Below the pieces are notes generated by a model. That model saw only the letters and a list, made by a program, of their open reading frames with translations, was not told the origin of the DNA and made no database searches. Source: Trifolium pratense (taxonomy: Eukaryota; Streptophyta; Magnoliopsida; Fabales; Fabaceae). Taken from it: 64,000 nucleotides of DNA. Positions within the stretch are counted from its first letter, which is position 1, and the number at the start of each line of letters is the position of its first letter. The DNA is taken from positions 24,792,777 to 24,856,776 of the forward strand of contig NC_060063.1 in NCBI RefSeq assembly GCF_020283565.1, written 5' to 3'. Shown here piece after piece: positions 29,628-42,134 of the stretch. Made by a program: the position numbers and the translations under genes.

Positions 29628-30436
29628 CTATCCTTGTTGCCTAGAATCAGTTCCTCTGGGTGAGATGATTTGTATTTGAAAGTATTTCTTGGGGGCTCAT
29701 CATATTCAGACTCATCATCAGCAGGTTCATCAGCTGCTTCAGTTCTTTGATGTTCAGAGTCTGTAGGAGTTGTCATGTTCAGAGGTTCTTCAGAGAATGG
29801 ATGTTCCGAGTAGTTTGGAATATCTGAATACTGATCCTCTGATACCTGAAATCTAGACAAACCTTCCACAAGCTCTGACACTTGGTCAGGCTCTTTGTCA
29901 TCAAATTTGACATGCATAGTTTCTTCCACAGTGTGTGTTTCAGAAATATACAGTCTGTATGCTTTTGAGCGTTCAGAATATCCTATAAAGATACATTTAT
30001 AACCTCTAGCATCAAATTTCTTTAGATGGACTTTGTTGTTTAAAATGTAACAAGTACATCCAAACTGATGAAAATAAGAAATATCAGGCTTTCTTCCCTT
30101 GAACAATTCATAAGCAGTTTTGTTCAACTTAGATCTGATATAGATTCTATTTTGAACATAACATGCTGTGTTTACAGCTTCTGCCCATAAAAACTTTGCT
30201 ACATTAGTTTCATGCATCATGGTTCTGGCCATTTCTTGCAGAGTTCTATTCTTCCTTTCTACAACCCCATTTTGTTGAGGAGTTCTAGGAGAAGAGAATT
30301 CATGCAAGATGCCATATTTTTCACAAAAGTTTTCAAAAGGTTCATTTTCAAATTCTCCACCATGATCACTTCTAACTTTTAAAATAGTGTAGCCTTTTTC
30401 ATTTTGAATTTGTTTGCAGAAGACACTAAATGTTGG
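29628..30436 (-). pseudogene. Ty1/Copia pol, integrase part
   Basis: On the minus strand this gives the integrase second aspartate region (VRSDHGGEFENEPFENF), PQQNGVVERKNRTLQEMART with the catalytic glutamate, WAEAVNTACYVQNR, the C-terminal FGCTCYILNNK and IFIGYSERSKAYRLY, then a variable acidic linker toward the reverse transcriptase. It is broken at 29628 by the 29-kb insertion (pol continues at 571-1) and at 30436 by a 400-bp LTR-like sequence that removed the upstream integrase, protease and gag. The surviving part has no stop before the insertion. Confidence 0.9.
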
Positions 30437-30836
30437 TGTAAGCCCTATGGAATAATAAATGTATTGAATAATTTACTTATCAAATAAAAGGCTTTTATTT
30501 ATTAATTTTATATATGTTAAAATGATAAAGTCCCTAGAATAGTCAGTTCACTTATGGAACATTAAGTATGACTTAATCGTGAGATTCCATCAAATATAAG
30601 AACACTATTCTTAAACATATCCATAGTCAAGCTTTATTGTGAAATGGGATAACGTTAAAGCATAAAGACTATTATGTTGGTAGACTGATGATCATATCTC
30701 ACTGATCATGGATAATGAGTTATCAAGTCTTCACATAGATATAAATGTTAAGGGTAACTTTATATCGGATTGACCCACCATGAGAATACTACATAGAGTG
30801 TTATGAAATGTCATAAGTTTTCTCAATCTTCCAACA
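30437..30836 (-). repeat. 400-bp LTR-like sequence (solo or recombined)
   Basis: On the minus strand it starts TGTTGGAAGATTGAGAAAAC and ends CATAGGGCTTACA, giving TG...CA ends typical of Copia LTRs. It lies flush against Copia integrase coding sequence on one side and Gypsy integrase coding sequence on the other, without TSD, PBS or PPT. This points to a recombined rather than cleanly inserted LTR. Boundaries rest on the ends of the neighbouring coding sequences. Confidence 0.6.
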
Positions 30837-32275
30837 CCCGTGGTCGGTGTAACTCTAAGAAATACATGATCACCCGCTTCAAATTCCAAAGGCCTACGAT
30901 GCTTATCCGCATAACTCTTTTGCCTATCTTGTGTAGCTTTCAATCTTGCCCGGATTTGCTTAACTTTATCCGTTGTTTGTTGCACCATTTCAGGCCCTAC
31001 AATTATGCTTTCACCATCTTGATACCAACACAAAGGAGTCTGACATCTTCTCCCGTAAAGTGCCTCAAATGGAGCCATTCCGATGCTCGCATGATAACTG
31101 TTGTTATAAGTAAATTCCACTAAAGGCAACACATCATCCCAACTTCCTCGATCATCTAGCACACATGCTCTTAACAAATCTTCCAATGATTGATTTGTTC
31201 TTTCCGTTTGGCCGTCCGTTTGTGGATGATAAGCCGAACTCATTCTCAATTTAGTTCCCAAAGCATCATGAAGTGTTTTCCAAAAATGTGAAGTAAATTT
31301 TGGATCTCGATCCGAAACAATGCTCGAAGGTATTCCATGTAATTTCACAATCTCCGCAATATAAATGTCGGTTAACTTCTCCGCGGTGTCGGTAACTTTA
31401 ACCGCTAAAAAGTGAGCGGATTTTGTCAATCTATCCACTATTACCCAAATAGAATCTTTTCTCTTTCTTGTCTTGGGCAATCCCGTGATAAAGTCCATGG
31501 ATATACTATCCCACTTCCACTCCGGTACATCCAACGGATGCAACATTCCCGCCGGTTTGTTATGCTCCACCTTCGCTTTTTGACATGTCAAACACGCCGC
31601 CACATATTCCGCCACATTTCTTTTCATACCCAGCCACCAAAAATCTTTTCTCAAGTCTTGATACATTTTAGTGGCTCCGGGGTGGATACTCAATTTACTT
31701 TTGTGAGCTTCCTCAAGGATTGTGTTCCTCAAATTTTTAACATCCGACACACACACCCTTCCATTACATCTCAAAATATTATCCGCCCCCACTTTGAATT
31801 CGGTGGTCGTTCCTCGAATTATCAAGTCTCTCTTTGACATAAGCAATTCATCATCTTGACAATTTGCAATTTCTTCCAACAACCCACTAGAAATAGTAAT
31901 CATTCCCAATTTCAAAGCGCCCGGTGCAAACTTTACCGTGAGGTGCAAATCTCGAAACATCTTCAACAATTCATGTTGACTAGCCATTACCGCTGAACAT
32001 GCTGACACACTTTTTCTACTCAAAGCATCTGCCACCACATTAGCTTTTCCGGGGTGATATTCTAACGTGAAGTCAAAATCCTTAAGCGTCTCCATCCACC
32101 TCCTTTGCCTCATATTTAATTCCTTTTGATTGAAGAGGTACTTTAAACTTTTATGGTCACTGAACACCACAAAAGTGCATCCATACAAATAATGTCTCCA
32201 AATCTTCAAAGCAAAAACTACCGCCGCAAGCTCTAAATCATGTGTGGGATAATTCTTTTCATGGGCCCATAATGC
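30837..32275 (-). pseudogene. Gypsy pol fragment: RNase H end and integrase
   Basis: The minus-strand open stretch begins inside RNase H ([20 protein letters not shown], then [20 protein letters not shown]). It continues with the integrase zinc-binding region ([19 protein letters not shown] ... CLTCQKAK) and the integrase core, with D in [10 protein letters not shown] in [13 protein letters not shown] and E in [16 protein letters not shown]. It ends in [16 protein letters not shown], where Gypsy elements would continue into the C-terminal and possibly chromodomain part. Both ends are abrupt. No stop lies inside, so truncation, not mutation, inactivated it. Confidence 0.9.
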
Positions 32276-32283
32276 TAAGCAGC

Positions 32284-32928
32284 AGCCACCAAGAAATGGT
32301 GCAAGTGGTGTAACATGTTTCACTTGTGGTAGACCTGGTCATTATGCTAAAACTTGTAGGCTCAGAAAAAAACATGTTGCCGCCTCTAATGCACAAGTTA
32401 ACGTGACTGAAGAGCCATATGTGGCTATGATCACCGAAATCAATATGATTGGTGGTACCGATGGCTGGTGGATAGATACTGGCGCTACACGCCATATCTG
32501 TTTTGAACGTGCTATGTTTAAGACATACACGACTGCTGAAAATAAGAAGGTGCGGATGGGTAATTCTCACACTTCTGATGTTGCTGGTATTGGAGATGTT
32601 GAATTGAAGTTCACATCTGGAAAGACTCTGATCTTGAAGGATGTCATGCATGTGCCTGACATGAGAAAGAATTTAGCTTCTGGTTTTCTTCTTAATAAGG
32701 CTGGGTTTAATCAGAATATTGGGGCAAATTTGTACACCATCACTAAGAATGGTATTTTTATTGGAAAAGGGTACGCCACTGATGGCATGTTTAAGCTTAA
32801 TGTTGATTTGAATAAAGTTTCTCCTTCCGTTTACTATGTGTGTGATTTTAATATTTGGCATGCTAGACTTTGTCATGTTGGAAAAAAATCTATGTTTAAT
32901 CTAGGCAACGTAGGATTAATTCCAAAGT

Positions 32929-32974
<46 letters not shown>

Positions 32975-35459
32975 CAACATAGAAAAATGTGAATTTTGTA
33001 GTCAAGCGAAAATAACTAAAACTTCACGTAAATCAGTTATTAGAGAATCTGAACCATTAGATTTAATTCATTCTGATATATGTGAACTTGATGGAACTTT
33101 AACTAGAAATGGTAAACGATATTTTATCACTTTTATCAACGATTGCTCTGATTATACTGTTGTATATCTAATAAAGAATAAAAGTGAAGCGCTTGATATG
33201 ATTAAAAATTTTGTGACTGAAATTGAAAATCAATTTAGTAAGAAAATTAAAAGGCTTCGTAGTGATAGGGGAACTGAGTATGATTCTATTTTGTGCAATG
33301 AATTTTATAAACAACATGGAATTATACACGAAACGACTGCGCCATATTCACCTGAAATGAATGGTAAAGCAGAAAGAAAAAATAGAACTCTTACTGAACT
33401 AGTTGTAGCTAGTATGCTCCACTCTGGTGCTGCCTCACACTGGTGGGGGGAAATTATATTGACTGTTTGCTATGTCCTGAATAGAATCCCCAAGGCTAAT
33501 AATGTGGTCTCACCTTATGAGATATTAAAGAAAAGACAACCTAACTTGTCTTATTTGAGAACTTGGGGATGTCTAGCTTATGTCAGGATACCGGATCCAA
33601 AGCGGGTTAAACTCGCTAGTCGTGCCTACGAGTGTGTCTTCATTGGCTATGCAGCAAACAGTAAGGCTTATAGGTTTTTTGACCTAAATGCTAAAGTTAC
33701 CATAGAATCGGTTGATGCTGATTTCTATGAAGATAAATTTCCTTTTAAATCAAGAAATAGTGGGGGCAATGAATCCACAAATAGTGGGGGCACCGAATCA
33801 AGTCACATTCCTGTGATAAGAAATTTTGAGAGCAACAAAGAAATTGAACTTCGAAGAAGTAAAAGAGTAAGAGTACCTAAAGATTATGGACCGAATTATT
33901 CGGTATATTCTTTAGAAGAAGACCCTACGAGTCTTCAAGATGCCTTGTCATCTTTGGATGCAGATTTATGGCAAGAAGCTATAAATGATGAGATGGAATC
34001 TCTTGAATCTAACGGGACCTAGCACTTAGTAGAGTTGCCTCCTGGTTGCAAACCAATTGGTTGTAAATGGATTTTGAAAAAGAAGCTAAAACCCGATGGC
34101 ACTGTTGATAAATACAAGGCTCGCCTTGTGGCTAAAGGTTTTAGACAAAGAGAAAATATAGATTTCTTCGATACTTTTTCTCCGGTCACAGGAATAACAT
34201 CCATAAGGGTACTATTTTCAATTGCCACTATTTATAATCTAATAGTACACCAAATGGATGTTAAAACTGCTTTTTTAAATGGTGACTTAGAAGAAGAAAT
34301 CTATATGGAACAACCTGAAGAATTTGTAATACATGGACAAGAACATAAGGTCTGTAAGTTAGATAAGTCCTTGTATGGACTTAAACAAGCGCCAAAACAA
34401 TGCCAAGTAAAGTTTGATAATTTGATGATCTCAAACGGATTCAAAGTGAATGAAAGTGACAAATGCATTTATTACAAATATGAAAATGGCATTTGCATTA
34501 TTGTATGTCTCTATGTAGACGATTTACTCATCTTTGGATCAAACATGTCTGTTGTAAACGCAGTGAAATCATTGTTGTGTAACAACTTTGATATGAAAGA
34601 CCTCGGAGAGGCAAGTGTGATTCTTGGGATCAAGATCACTAGGTCAAAGGAGGGAATAACTTTAGATCAATCCCACTATGTGGAAAAGATTCTAAAGAAA
34701 TATAATTACTTTGACTGTAAACCTGCTTGTACGCCGTATGATCCCAGTGTAAAATTGTTTAAGAACACTGGTAAAAGCGTAAGACAAACTGAATATGCGA
34801 GCATCATTGGCAGTCTTAGGTATGCCACTGATTGTACCAGACCCGACATAGCATATGTCGTCGGACTGTTGTGCAGGTTTACTAGTAGGCCCAGTAATGA
34901 GCATTGGCAAGCCATTGAGAGAGTCATGAGGTACCTTAAAAGGACCATGAATCTTGGATTGCATTATCAGAGATTTCCTCCTGTACTTGAAGGGTACAGT
35001 GATGCTGATTGGAACACCTTGTCAGATGATTCCAAAGCGACTAGTGGCTATATATTCAATATAGCTGGAGGAGTTGTGTCATGGAAATCAAAGAAACAGA
35101 CTATATTGGCTCAGTCCACTATGGAGTCTAAAATGATAGTGCTTGCCACTGCTAGTGAAGAAGCAAGTTGGTTGAGATGCTTGCTATCTGAGATTCCCTT
35201 GTGGGAAAAACCTATGCCAGCTGTGTTGATCCACTGCGATAGTACCGCGACTATTGCTAAAATTGAGAATCGATTCTATAATGGCAAGAAACGTCAAATA
35301 AGACGTAAGCACAGCACAGTGAAAGAGATGATCACTAAAGGTGCTGTGAGAGTGGATCATGTATGCACTGACGAAAATTTAGCCGATCCTTTGACGAAAG
35401 GACTAGCTAGAGAGAAAGTCCATAATACATCTAAAAAGATGGGACTAATGCCTACATGA
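32284..35459 (+). pseudogene. Copia gag-pol with a single nonsense codon
   Basis: Domains in order: gag knuckle [14 protein letters not shown]; aspartic protease WIDTGATRHIC; GAG-pre-integrase FNIWHARLCHVG, enlarged by an Asn run; integrase (SDICELDGTLTRNGKRYF, RSDRGTEYDS, PEMNGKAERKNRTLTE); reverse transcriptase (QMDVKTAFLNGDLEEEIYM and CLYVDDLLIFG); RNase H (GYSDADWNTLSDDSKATSG, ending CTDENLADPLTKGLA). The frame is interrupted once, by TAG at 34019-34021, where the family has Trp in the motif NGTW-LV(E/D)LP, so a single G-to-A change would explain it. The two halves share the frame (32403 and 34035 are in phase). Otherwise the enzymes look complete. Confidence 0.92.
32931..32979 (+). repeat. 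In-frame (AAT)n microsatellite inside Copia pol
   Basis: An uninterrupted AAT run ending in AAC AAC AAC encodes 16 or more consecutive Asn between GLIPKF and IEKCEFC in the pre-integrase domain. The length is a multiple of three and the frame continues. Confidence 0.95.
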
Positions 35460-36161
35460 ATTTCTCATGATGGAAACCCAAGAATTAGGTTCAATGGGTA
35501 ATAACAAGTCGTGAGGATTTAATGATGATCATGCAAATAAAAATAAGAAAAGCATGATTCCTAAAAGCGAAAGGATGAGTTGAAACTCTTAATGAGATCT
35601 ATACTCTGTATGAGTGGAGTACTGAGCTTCAGGAGTACTCTTGATAGACTCACCTATATGAATGTGGAACTGAGGCCGGATCCTATGGAATTTAGAGGCG
35701 AATTCCTAGAGCGTTCATGAAACCGGGATTAACGTGCAGGGCCATTAAAAGCACGAGCTATTAAGAAACACCTTGTGGAAAGGTTGTGTGCGGGTTTGAG
35801 AAAAATCTGAGATAGAGTTCAAGACAAGTGTCACTCTTGCTAAATCGGGCTCTTACTCGCTATGCAAAGGTTCAAGTCATAGACACCTTTGCTTATGCGC
35901 AATCTTTTAGAAACCTTTGAAACACTTTTTTAAATTCAAGTGGGGGATTGTTGGAAAATGAACATAGTAGTGTTCATTTAAGTGTGGAAGTTGAAACATT
36001 GTGATTGGAAATGGGATGAACACATTGGTCAGGTAGGACTTGGAACTAAGGAGTGTGAATTAAAAAAAGTGGGAAATGTCCTACATTGATAAGACCAATC
36101 TCTTTAGTAGTGTGTATATATTTATATCCCAAAGTGACTAGGTGAAACATTATTTTTTTAG

Positions 36162-36742
36162 TGATACGAATTAGAGTGCTTTAATTCGTAAGGATAGCGG
36201 AAGCAAACAACCAATAACGAAGGTACTAGGTACCACCCTTATTAGTCGAATTCTATTAAGTGTTTTGTGTATTTGTTTCTTTTGTTTTAGTGAAAACAGC
36301 AAGGGATAGGCAATGTTAAACTACACCAATAGCCTAACAAAGAGATTAGCACTCAACATCAATTGAGTTAATCGGACTATTTTCAAGGCGACACTTGCAA
36401 ATAATCAGGTGAAAATGTAGACACAAATTCTAATTTGACTGAAATTGTTCTTGTTTCTTCAATAATTCAAAATGATCATACATGGCTTATATGGCCGAAA
36501 TGCATAGCCCAATTACAACACAAATAAAATGCAACATAAAATGCAATTAAACTAGTAATAAAAATGACATTTATGAAATCAGCTATTGTAACTCCTTCTC
36601 TATAACTAGCCACACGCCATTTAAGGCTTTGAATGTCCTTTTTATGCTCCTTTTGTAACCACTCTGGATAGGCTTTTAAATGGCTGAATTTTATTTGTCT
36701 TAATTGATGAAAAATGATTAAAATAGCCAAGTAATTAAACTC
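36162..36742 (-). repeat. 3' LTR of the Gypsy element
   Basis: The outer boundary at 36162 is firm, since it is shared with 41115. The inner boundary is inferred: on the minus strand ATCATCAAGGGC is followed by TGAGTTTAATTACTTGGC, giving a purine-rich tract and a TG start at about 36742. The last codons of the pol frame overlap this LTR start. Confidence 0.6.
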
Positions 36743-39700
36743 AGCCCTTGATGATGACTCAAAACAGCCCCCACGCCATTAACTCCCTTTTGAATGTCAC
36801 TTGTGTTGATTTCAAACTCTTCTGTATCAATTTTCGCACCATCCCCTCCCCCTTTGAAAGGAATTGACCTCAATTCTTGAATACCATCATCATCTAAATA
36901 TGGTGAGAGATCTCCAATATTGAAAGTAGCATGTACTCCATATTCTCCGGGCAACTCAATCTTGTATGCATTGTCATTGATCTTTGATATAACTTTGAAA
37001 GGACCATCAGCTCTAGGCATGAGCTTATTCTTTCTCTTGCTTGGGAATCTTTCTTTTCTCAAATGGACCCACACAAGATCACCTTCATTGAACAACTTAG
37101 GCTTCTTATTCTTGGACCTTTGCTTGTAGACTTCATTTACCGCCTTGATTCTTTCTTGCACTTGCTTATGTAGCTTGATCATTGATTTGAGTTTGGCCTC
37201 GGCATCTGGATGAACTAATTCCTCTTTTGGCATAGTTATCAAATCCAATGGCAAGTAAGGATTCACACCATAAACAACATCAAAAGGAGAATGATTAGTA
37301 GCATATGTAGGGGACCGATTGTAGGCAAATTCAGCATGAGCTAGCTTCAAGTCCCAATCCTTTTGAGTCTTACTAACCAAACCACGTAGCAAAGTACCAA
37401 GAGTTCTATTAGTCACCTCGGTTTGTCCATCGGTTTGAGGGTGATGGGAAGTACTAAACAGCAACTTAGTACCCAATTTCCTCCATAATGTGTTCCAAAA
37501 ATAACTCAAAAACTTTGAATCACGATCGGAAACAATAGTTTTAGGAACTTCATGTAAACGTACAATCTCACGAAAGTACAAATCAACAACATTACTAGCA
37601 TCATCTGTTTTGTGACAAGCTACAAAGTGTGCCATCTTTGAAAACCTATCAACAACAACCATAATAGCATCTTACCTCGCTGTGTACGGGGCAAAGCCAC
37701 AATGAAATCCATGCTCACATCCATCCAAGGACCACTAGGTGTTGGTAATGGAGTATATGCCCCGGGTTTGAAAGAACTCTTTGCCATATGACAAGTAACA
37801 CACTTGCTAATGACTTTTTGCACATCTCCTAACATCTTTGGCCAATGAAAGTGTTCTTTTAAAATCTCCAAGGTCTTTGTAATGCCAAAATGACCAGCCA
37901 AACCTCCACCATGAGCTTCACGAACTAGTAACTCACGAATTGAATGCCTTGGGATGCAAAGCCGATTCTCCTTGAACAAAAACCCACCCTGCATTATGTA
38001 CTTTCCAAATGCTCCATTTTCACAATTAGAGTATATTTCACCAAAATCCACATCCTCTTTATAATAATCTTTCAAAGTCTCAAAACCAAGTAAGAGAGTT
38101 TCAAGAATTGAAATTAAAGCATACCTCCTTGAAAGTGCATCAGCCACCACATTACTCTTACCATCCTTGTATTTTGAAGAGAAATTAAAAGATTGAAGAA
38201 ATTCCACCCATTTAGCATGCCTTGGACTCAACTTTTGTTGCCCATTGATATACTTCAAAGACTCATGATCTGAATGCAATATAAAGTGATTAGAACGCAA
38301 ATAATGACTCCAATAATCAAGAGCTCTCACAATGGCATAGAACTCTTTGTCATAGGTGCAATAGTTCAATCTGGCTCCTCCCAGTTTCTCCGAGAAATAA
38401 GCTATAGACCTTTTGTTTTGTATCAAAACAGCCCCAATGCCAACTCCACTAGCATCACATTCAACTTCAAATGGTTGAGTGAAGTCGGGTAAAGCTAAAA
38501 CAGGAGCTTCACAAAGCTTTAACTTAATCAATTCAAAAGCCTTTTGTGCTTGCTCATTCCACACAAACGCACTCTTCTTCAAACATTCGGTCATGGGACT
38601 TGCTATAGTGCTAAAATTCTGGATAAAGCGCCGATAAAATGATGCAAGACCAAGGAAAGATCTCACCTCCGAAACTGTTGTAGGGCTCAGCCAAGTCTTG
38701 ATAGCATCCACCTTTGTTTGATCAACTGATACTCCATCTTTAGACACCACATATCCAAGAAACACCACACTTTCAACCAAGAAATCACACTTTTCCTTCT
38801 TCCCATAGAGTTTTTGTGCTCTTAGGGTCTCAAAGGTTTGTTTCAAATGAGTGAAATGCTCCTCAATAGACTTGCTATACACCAATATGTCATCAAGATA
38901 AACAACAACAAACTTACCCAAAAAAGGCTTGAGTACTTCGTTCATGAGCCTCATAAAGGTACTAGGTGCATTTGTGAGCCCAAATGACATAACTAGCCAT
39001 TCATATAGACCATGATTAGTCTTGAATGCCGTCTTCCATTCATCACCTTCACGCATTCTGATTTGGTGATATCCACTCCTTAGATCGATTTTTGAGAAGA
39101 TAACCGACCCATGTAACTCATCAAGCATATCATCTAGTCTTGGAATGGGAAAACGATATTTGATGGTTATGTTGTTCACCGCCCTACTATCAATACACAT
39201 TCTCCATGAACCATCCTTCTTAGGAACCAACAATGCCAGGACAGCACATGGGCTCATTGATTCACGCACATAACCCATGCTTATCAATTCTTCAATTTGC
39301 CGTTGCAACTCCTTTGTCTCCTCTGGATTACACCTATAGGCAGCCTTGTTTGGTAATGGGGCTCCCGGAATTAGATCAATTTGATGCTCAATCCCATGGA
39401 TAGGTGGCAAACCAATTGATAGTTCAATTGGAAACACATCTTCATACTCACCCAAGACAGCCTCCAATTGTTGTTTAAGAGGAGTCTCTACATTATCTTG
39501 TTTAGCATTCTTTGCAACCAACATGTAGACTAATTCACCATTATCAATAGCATCCTTCACTTCATTTTCAGTAGCAAACATAGTGAGGCTAGGCTATTTA
39601 CCTCTTTTTGTAATCATGGAACAGACTTCATTTGATGCCATTGGTTTCAACACAATTCTCTTGCCATTGAAGTTCAATTCATGCTCATTGGACCTTCCTC

Positions 39701-41077
39701 TATGCGTCACATCCCTATCAAATTGCCAAGGGCGTCCCAAAAGTATGTGACTTGCATCCATAGGCACCACATCACACAAGATCTCATCAACATAAGACCT
39801 CATGGTCAATCCCACACGCGTCTGCCTTGTGACATTTATGCTACTTCCATTATCCAGCCAATGTAGTGCATAAGGCTTAGGATGTTTTGTTGTGAGCAAT
39901 CCTAATTTAGACACTATTTCAGTTGAAGCTGCATTGGTACAACTACCTCCATCCACAATGACACTACACCACTTATCCTTCACTTGACACTTAGTGTAGA
40001 AGATTTGATTCCTTTGATCTCCTTCCACGGGTACAACCTTGGCTTGCAAAGTTCTGAGCATCAAAGTATCATATATGGGAGGTCCATATACTTCTACCTC
40101 ATCATCATCATCTTCAACAATTTCAACTCCATTACTTTCAATATTGCCACCAAATGAACCACCAGATTCTTCCTCTTCCTTAACCAACTCATCAAGCATG
40201 CTAATTGCTTCTCGGAGGGTCACAACTCGTTGATTAGGACAAGCTCTAGAGAAGTGTCCAAAGCCTTGACACTTAAAACACCTAACCTTTGACAGGTTAG
40301 TCTCCTTGGCCGTGGCAATGAGTTGTTTAGGAGTAGGATCACTTTGTTTTGGTTGATTCACCATTGGTTTAGTGCTAGGGGCTGGATTTGCACTACCCGA
40401 CACACCTCCCTTGGACCAACCACTTGAACTCCCAGCATTATATCTACTGTTGTTTTGATTTTCAATCTTCAAGCATAAGGTGCACAAAGTGTTGAAATCC
40501 GTGTAATTACATAGCTCCACAGCAAAGGCTATGTTCTTATTCAGCCCACGAAGGAAACGGCTCATTCTTTGCTCTTCATTTCCTCCACTTCACCCATTAG
40601 GCATAGGTTCTCAAACTCATCAATGTACTCAGTGACACTCATTTTGCCTTGCACCAAATCTTAAATCTTCTTATACAAATTCAGTCGGTGGTTTGATAGT
40701 ACATATCTTTTGCGCAACTTCCTCTTCAAGGACTCCCAAGAGCGGATTTTCTCCTTCCCATCTCGTGTTCTAGCCTTCAATCCCTCATACCACAACGATG
40801 CACTTTTGCCAAGTTTCAGAATAGCATATTTGCAACGCTTCTCATCATCAAGATCCTTGAAGTCAAACATTCTATCAATCTTGCGCTCCCATTCTAAATA
40901 AACCTCCGGGTCTGCACTACCATTGAATTCAGGTAGTTCGGTGATTTTGAACTCATCCACGTTTGGACGTGGTTCACCCCTTCTAGGCCTCCATCGTTCA
41001 TCTCTCAAATCGACGTTCCTTAAGGCTTCACGCAATCTGTCCATGAAATCATCGCTGTCGAAATCCATTGTTGTCAC
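36718..41077 (-). pseudogene. Gypsy gag-pol with two stops and two frameshifts
   Basis: Minus strand, in order. Gag N-terminus 41077-40661 (FNGSADPEVYLEWERKIDRM) ends at a TAA. A frameshift lies near 40570. Gag knuckle CFKCQGFGHFSRAC and protease VIVDGGSCTNAAS follow (40565-39597), then TAG at 39594-39596 in frame. Reverse transcriptase has [15 protein letters not shown] and [13 protein letters not shown]; RNase H has [13 protein letters not shown]; the integrase zinc-binding region is [18 protein letters not shown] ... CVTCHMAK. A frameshift lies near 37640 in the integrase core. The core resumes with [30 protein letters not shown] and [16 protein letters not shown] and runs to 36718. The integrase tail (GDLVWVHLRKERFPSKRKNK) resembles Reina/CRM-type chromoviruses. 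Each lesion is single, so decay is moderate. Confidence 0.9.
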
Positions 41078-41114
41078 GTAACAAGGAATCAGAGCCGTGC
41101 TCTGATACCACTAA

Positions 41115-41463
41115 TGATACGAATTAGAGTGCTTTAATTCGTAAGGATAGCGGAAGCAAACAACCAATAACGAAGGTACTAGGTACCACCCTTATTAGTC
41201 GAATTCTATTAAGTGTTTTGGGTATTTGTTTCTTTTGTTTTAGTGAAAACAGCAAGGGATAGGCAATGTTAAACTACACCAATAGCCTAACAAAGAGATT
41301 AGCACTCAACACCAATTGAGCTAATCGGACTATTTTCAAGGCGACACTTGCAAATAATCAGGTGAAAATGTAGACACAAATTCTAATTTGACTGAAATTG
41401 TTCTTGTTTCTTCAATAATTCAAAATGATCATACATGGCTTATATGGCCGAAATGCATAGCCC
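41115..41463 (-). repeat. 5' LTR of the Gypsy element, truncated
   Basis: Matches 36162-36510 over its whole length, then stops matching at 41464. Either a deletion removed the rest, or the join is an assembly effect near the N gap. Confidence 0.8.
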
Positions 41464-42134
41464 TATCAATATCTCTACGTGCGATTCGTTGAAACAGAAA
41501 AATCTATTCGACGCTATTGCTATGCTCCTCTCTTTATCGTACTATATAGAAATATAGTACCACCCGCAGTGTACAAAATAAACTTTGTAGCTGAATACAA
41601 ACNNNNNNNNNNNNNNNNNNNNNNNNNNNNNNNNNNNNNNNNNNNNNNNNNNCGTTACTATTTGGTTGTCCTCCAATTAATCCTTACATAATGATCATTA
41701 TTTGCTTGAGTGCTAACCATATAATCAAGTCTGCTTCTTCATTTTGAAAATATACACGACAACAAAACAACTTACACATAATTCATATAATTCTCTCTTC
41801 TCCAAATTTTCTTCACCAAAAATATTATTGGTTTCTTGCTGTGTTTCATTGGTTTTGTGAACTGGTATTGTTGTACCAGCACTGCTATTGTTATATCAGT
41901 GAGATTGATATTATTGTATCAATTTTCGAGTGGTTTTGTAGAACCATTCAAGAAGGTGTTCCTTCTCCGATCATTACAGTGCAGTAATTGATCGGTTCTG
42001 TGTTGAACATGGCTGTTTTATCCTGGGGACGACGCGGTTGGATTGTCTGCTTTGCACAATTTGAGCAGTACCGCGAAACGTCTTAAAGAGAGCGACCTAG
42101 TACGCGACTCAGCCAATAAAATCTTCAGTTCTAA
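41464..42134 (+). repeat. Probable rest of the Copia 3' LTR, with assembly gap
   Basis: After the gap the sequence has the look of an R-U5 region: CTCTCTTCTCCAAATTTTC near 41793, then GCAGTACCGCGAAACGTC and TACGCGACTCAGCC, and ends CTTCAGTTCTAA at about 42134, as many Copia LTRs do. Directly after it BAHD coding sequence begins. Assignment to the LTR that starts at 35949 is inference, because no second LTR copy is in the window. The 138 bp before the gap match nothing I recognise. Confidence 0.45.
41603..41652. other. Assembly gap, 50 N
   Basis: Exactly fifty N, a round number typical of a placeholder of unknown true size. Reading frames that span it are meaningless. Confidence 0.99.

Larger units (their letters stand above)
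32276..36161 (+). mobile_element. 5'-truncated Ty1/Copia element with part of its 3' LTR
   Basis: It starts in the gag zinc knuckle and runs through pol to a purine tract (CAAGTGGGGGAT, 35937-35948) and the first 213 bp of a 3' LTR beginning TGTTGGAAAATGAACATAG at 35949. The LTR has a TATATATTTATATCCC box near 36112. The 5' LTR and most of gag are missing at the junction with the Gypsy fragment near 32275. The LTR is interrupted at 36162 by the Gypsy element and probably resumes after it, up to about 42134. Confidence 0.85.
36162..41463 (-). mobile_element. Nearly full-length Gypsy retrotransposon, mutated
   Basis: Minus-oriented. LTR copies start (plus reading) TGATACGAATTAGAGTGC at 36162 and 41115. 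The 5' LTR ends on the minus strand in CGTATCA followed by the primer site TGGTATCAGAGCACGG (41095-41110). The two LTRs match over 349 bp with a few substitutions (for example TGTG/TGGG near 36268 and ATCAATTGAGTT/ACCAATTGAGCT near 36358). The right LTR breaks off at 41463, about 140 bp before the N gap, so the right TSD is lost. It appears inserted in the 3' LTR of the Copia element. Confidence 0.88.

Noticed and set aside
41479..41691. Open frame across the N gap
   Set aside because: It contains translated N and has no known domain.
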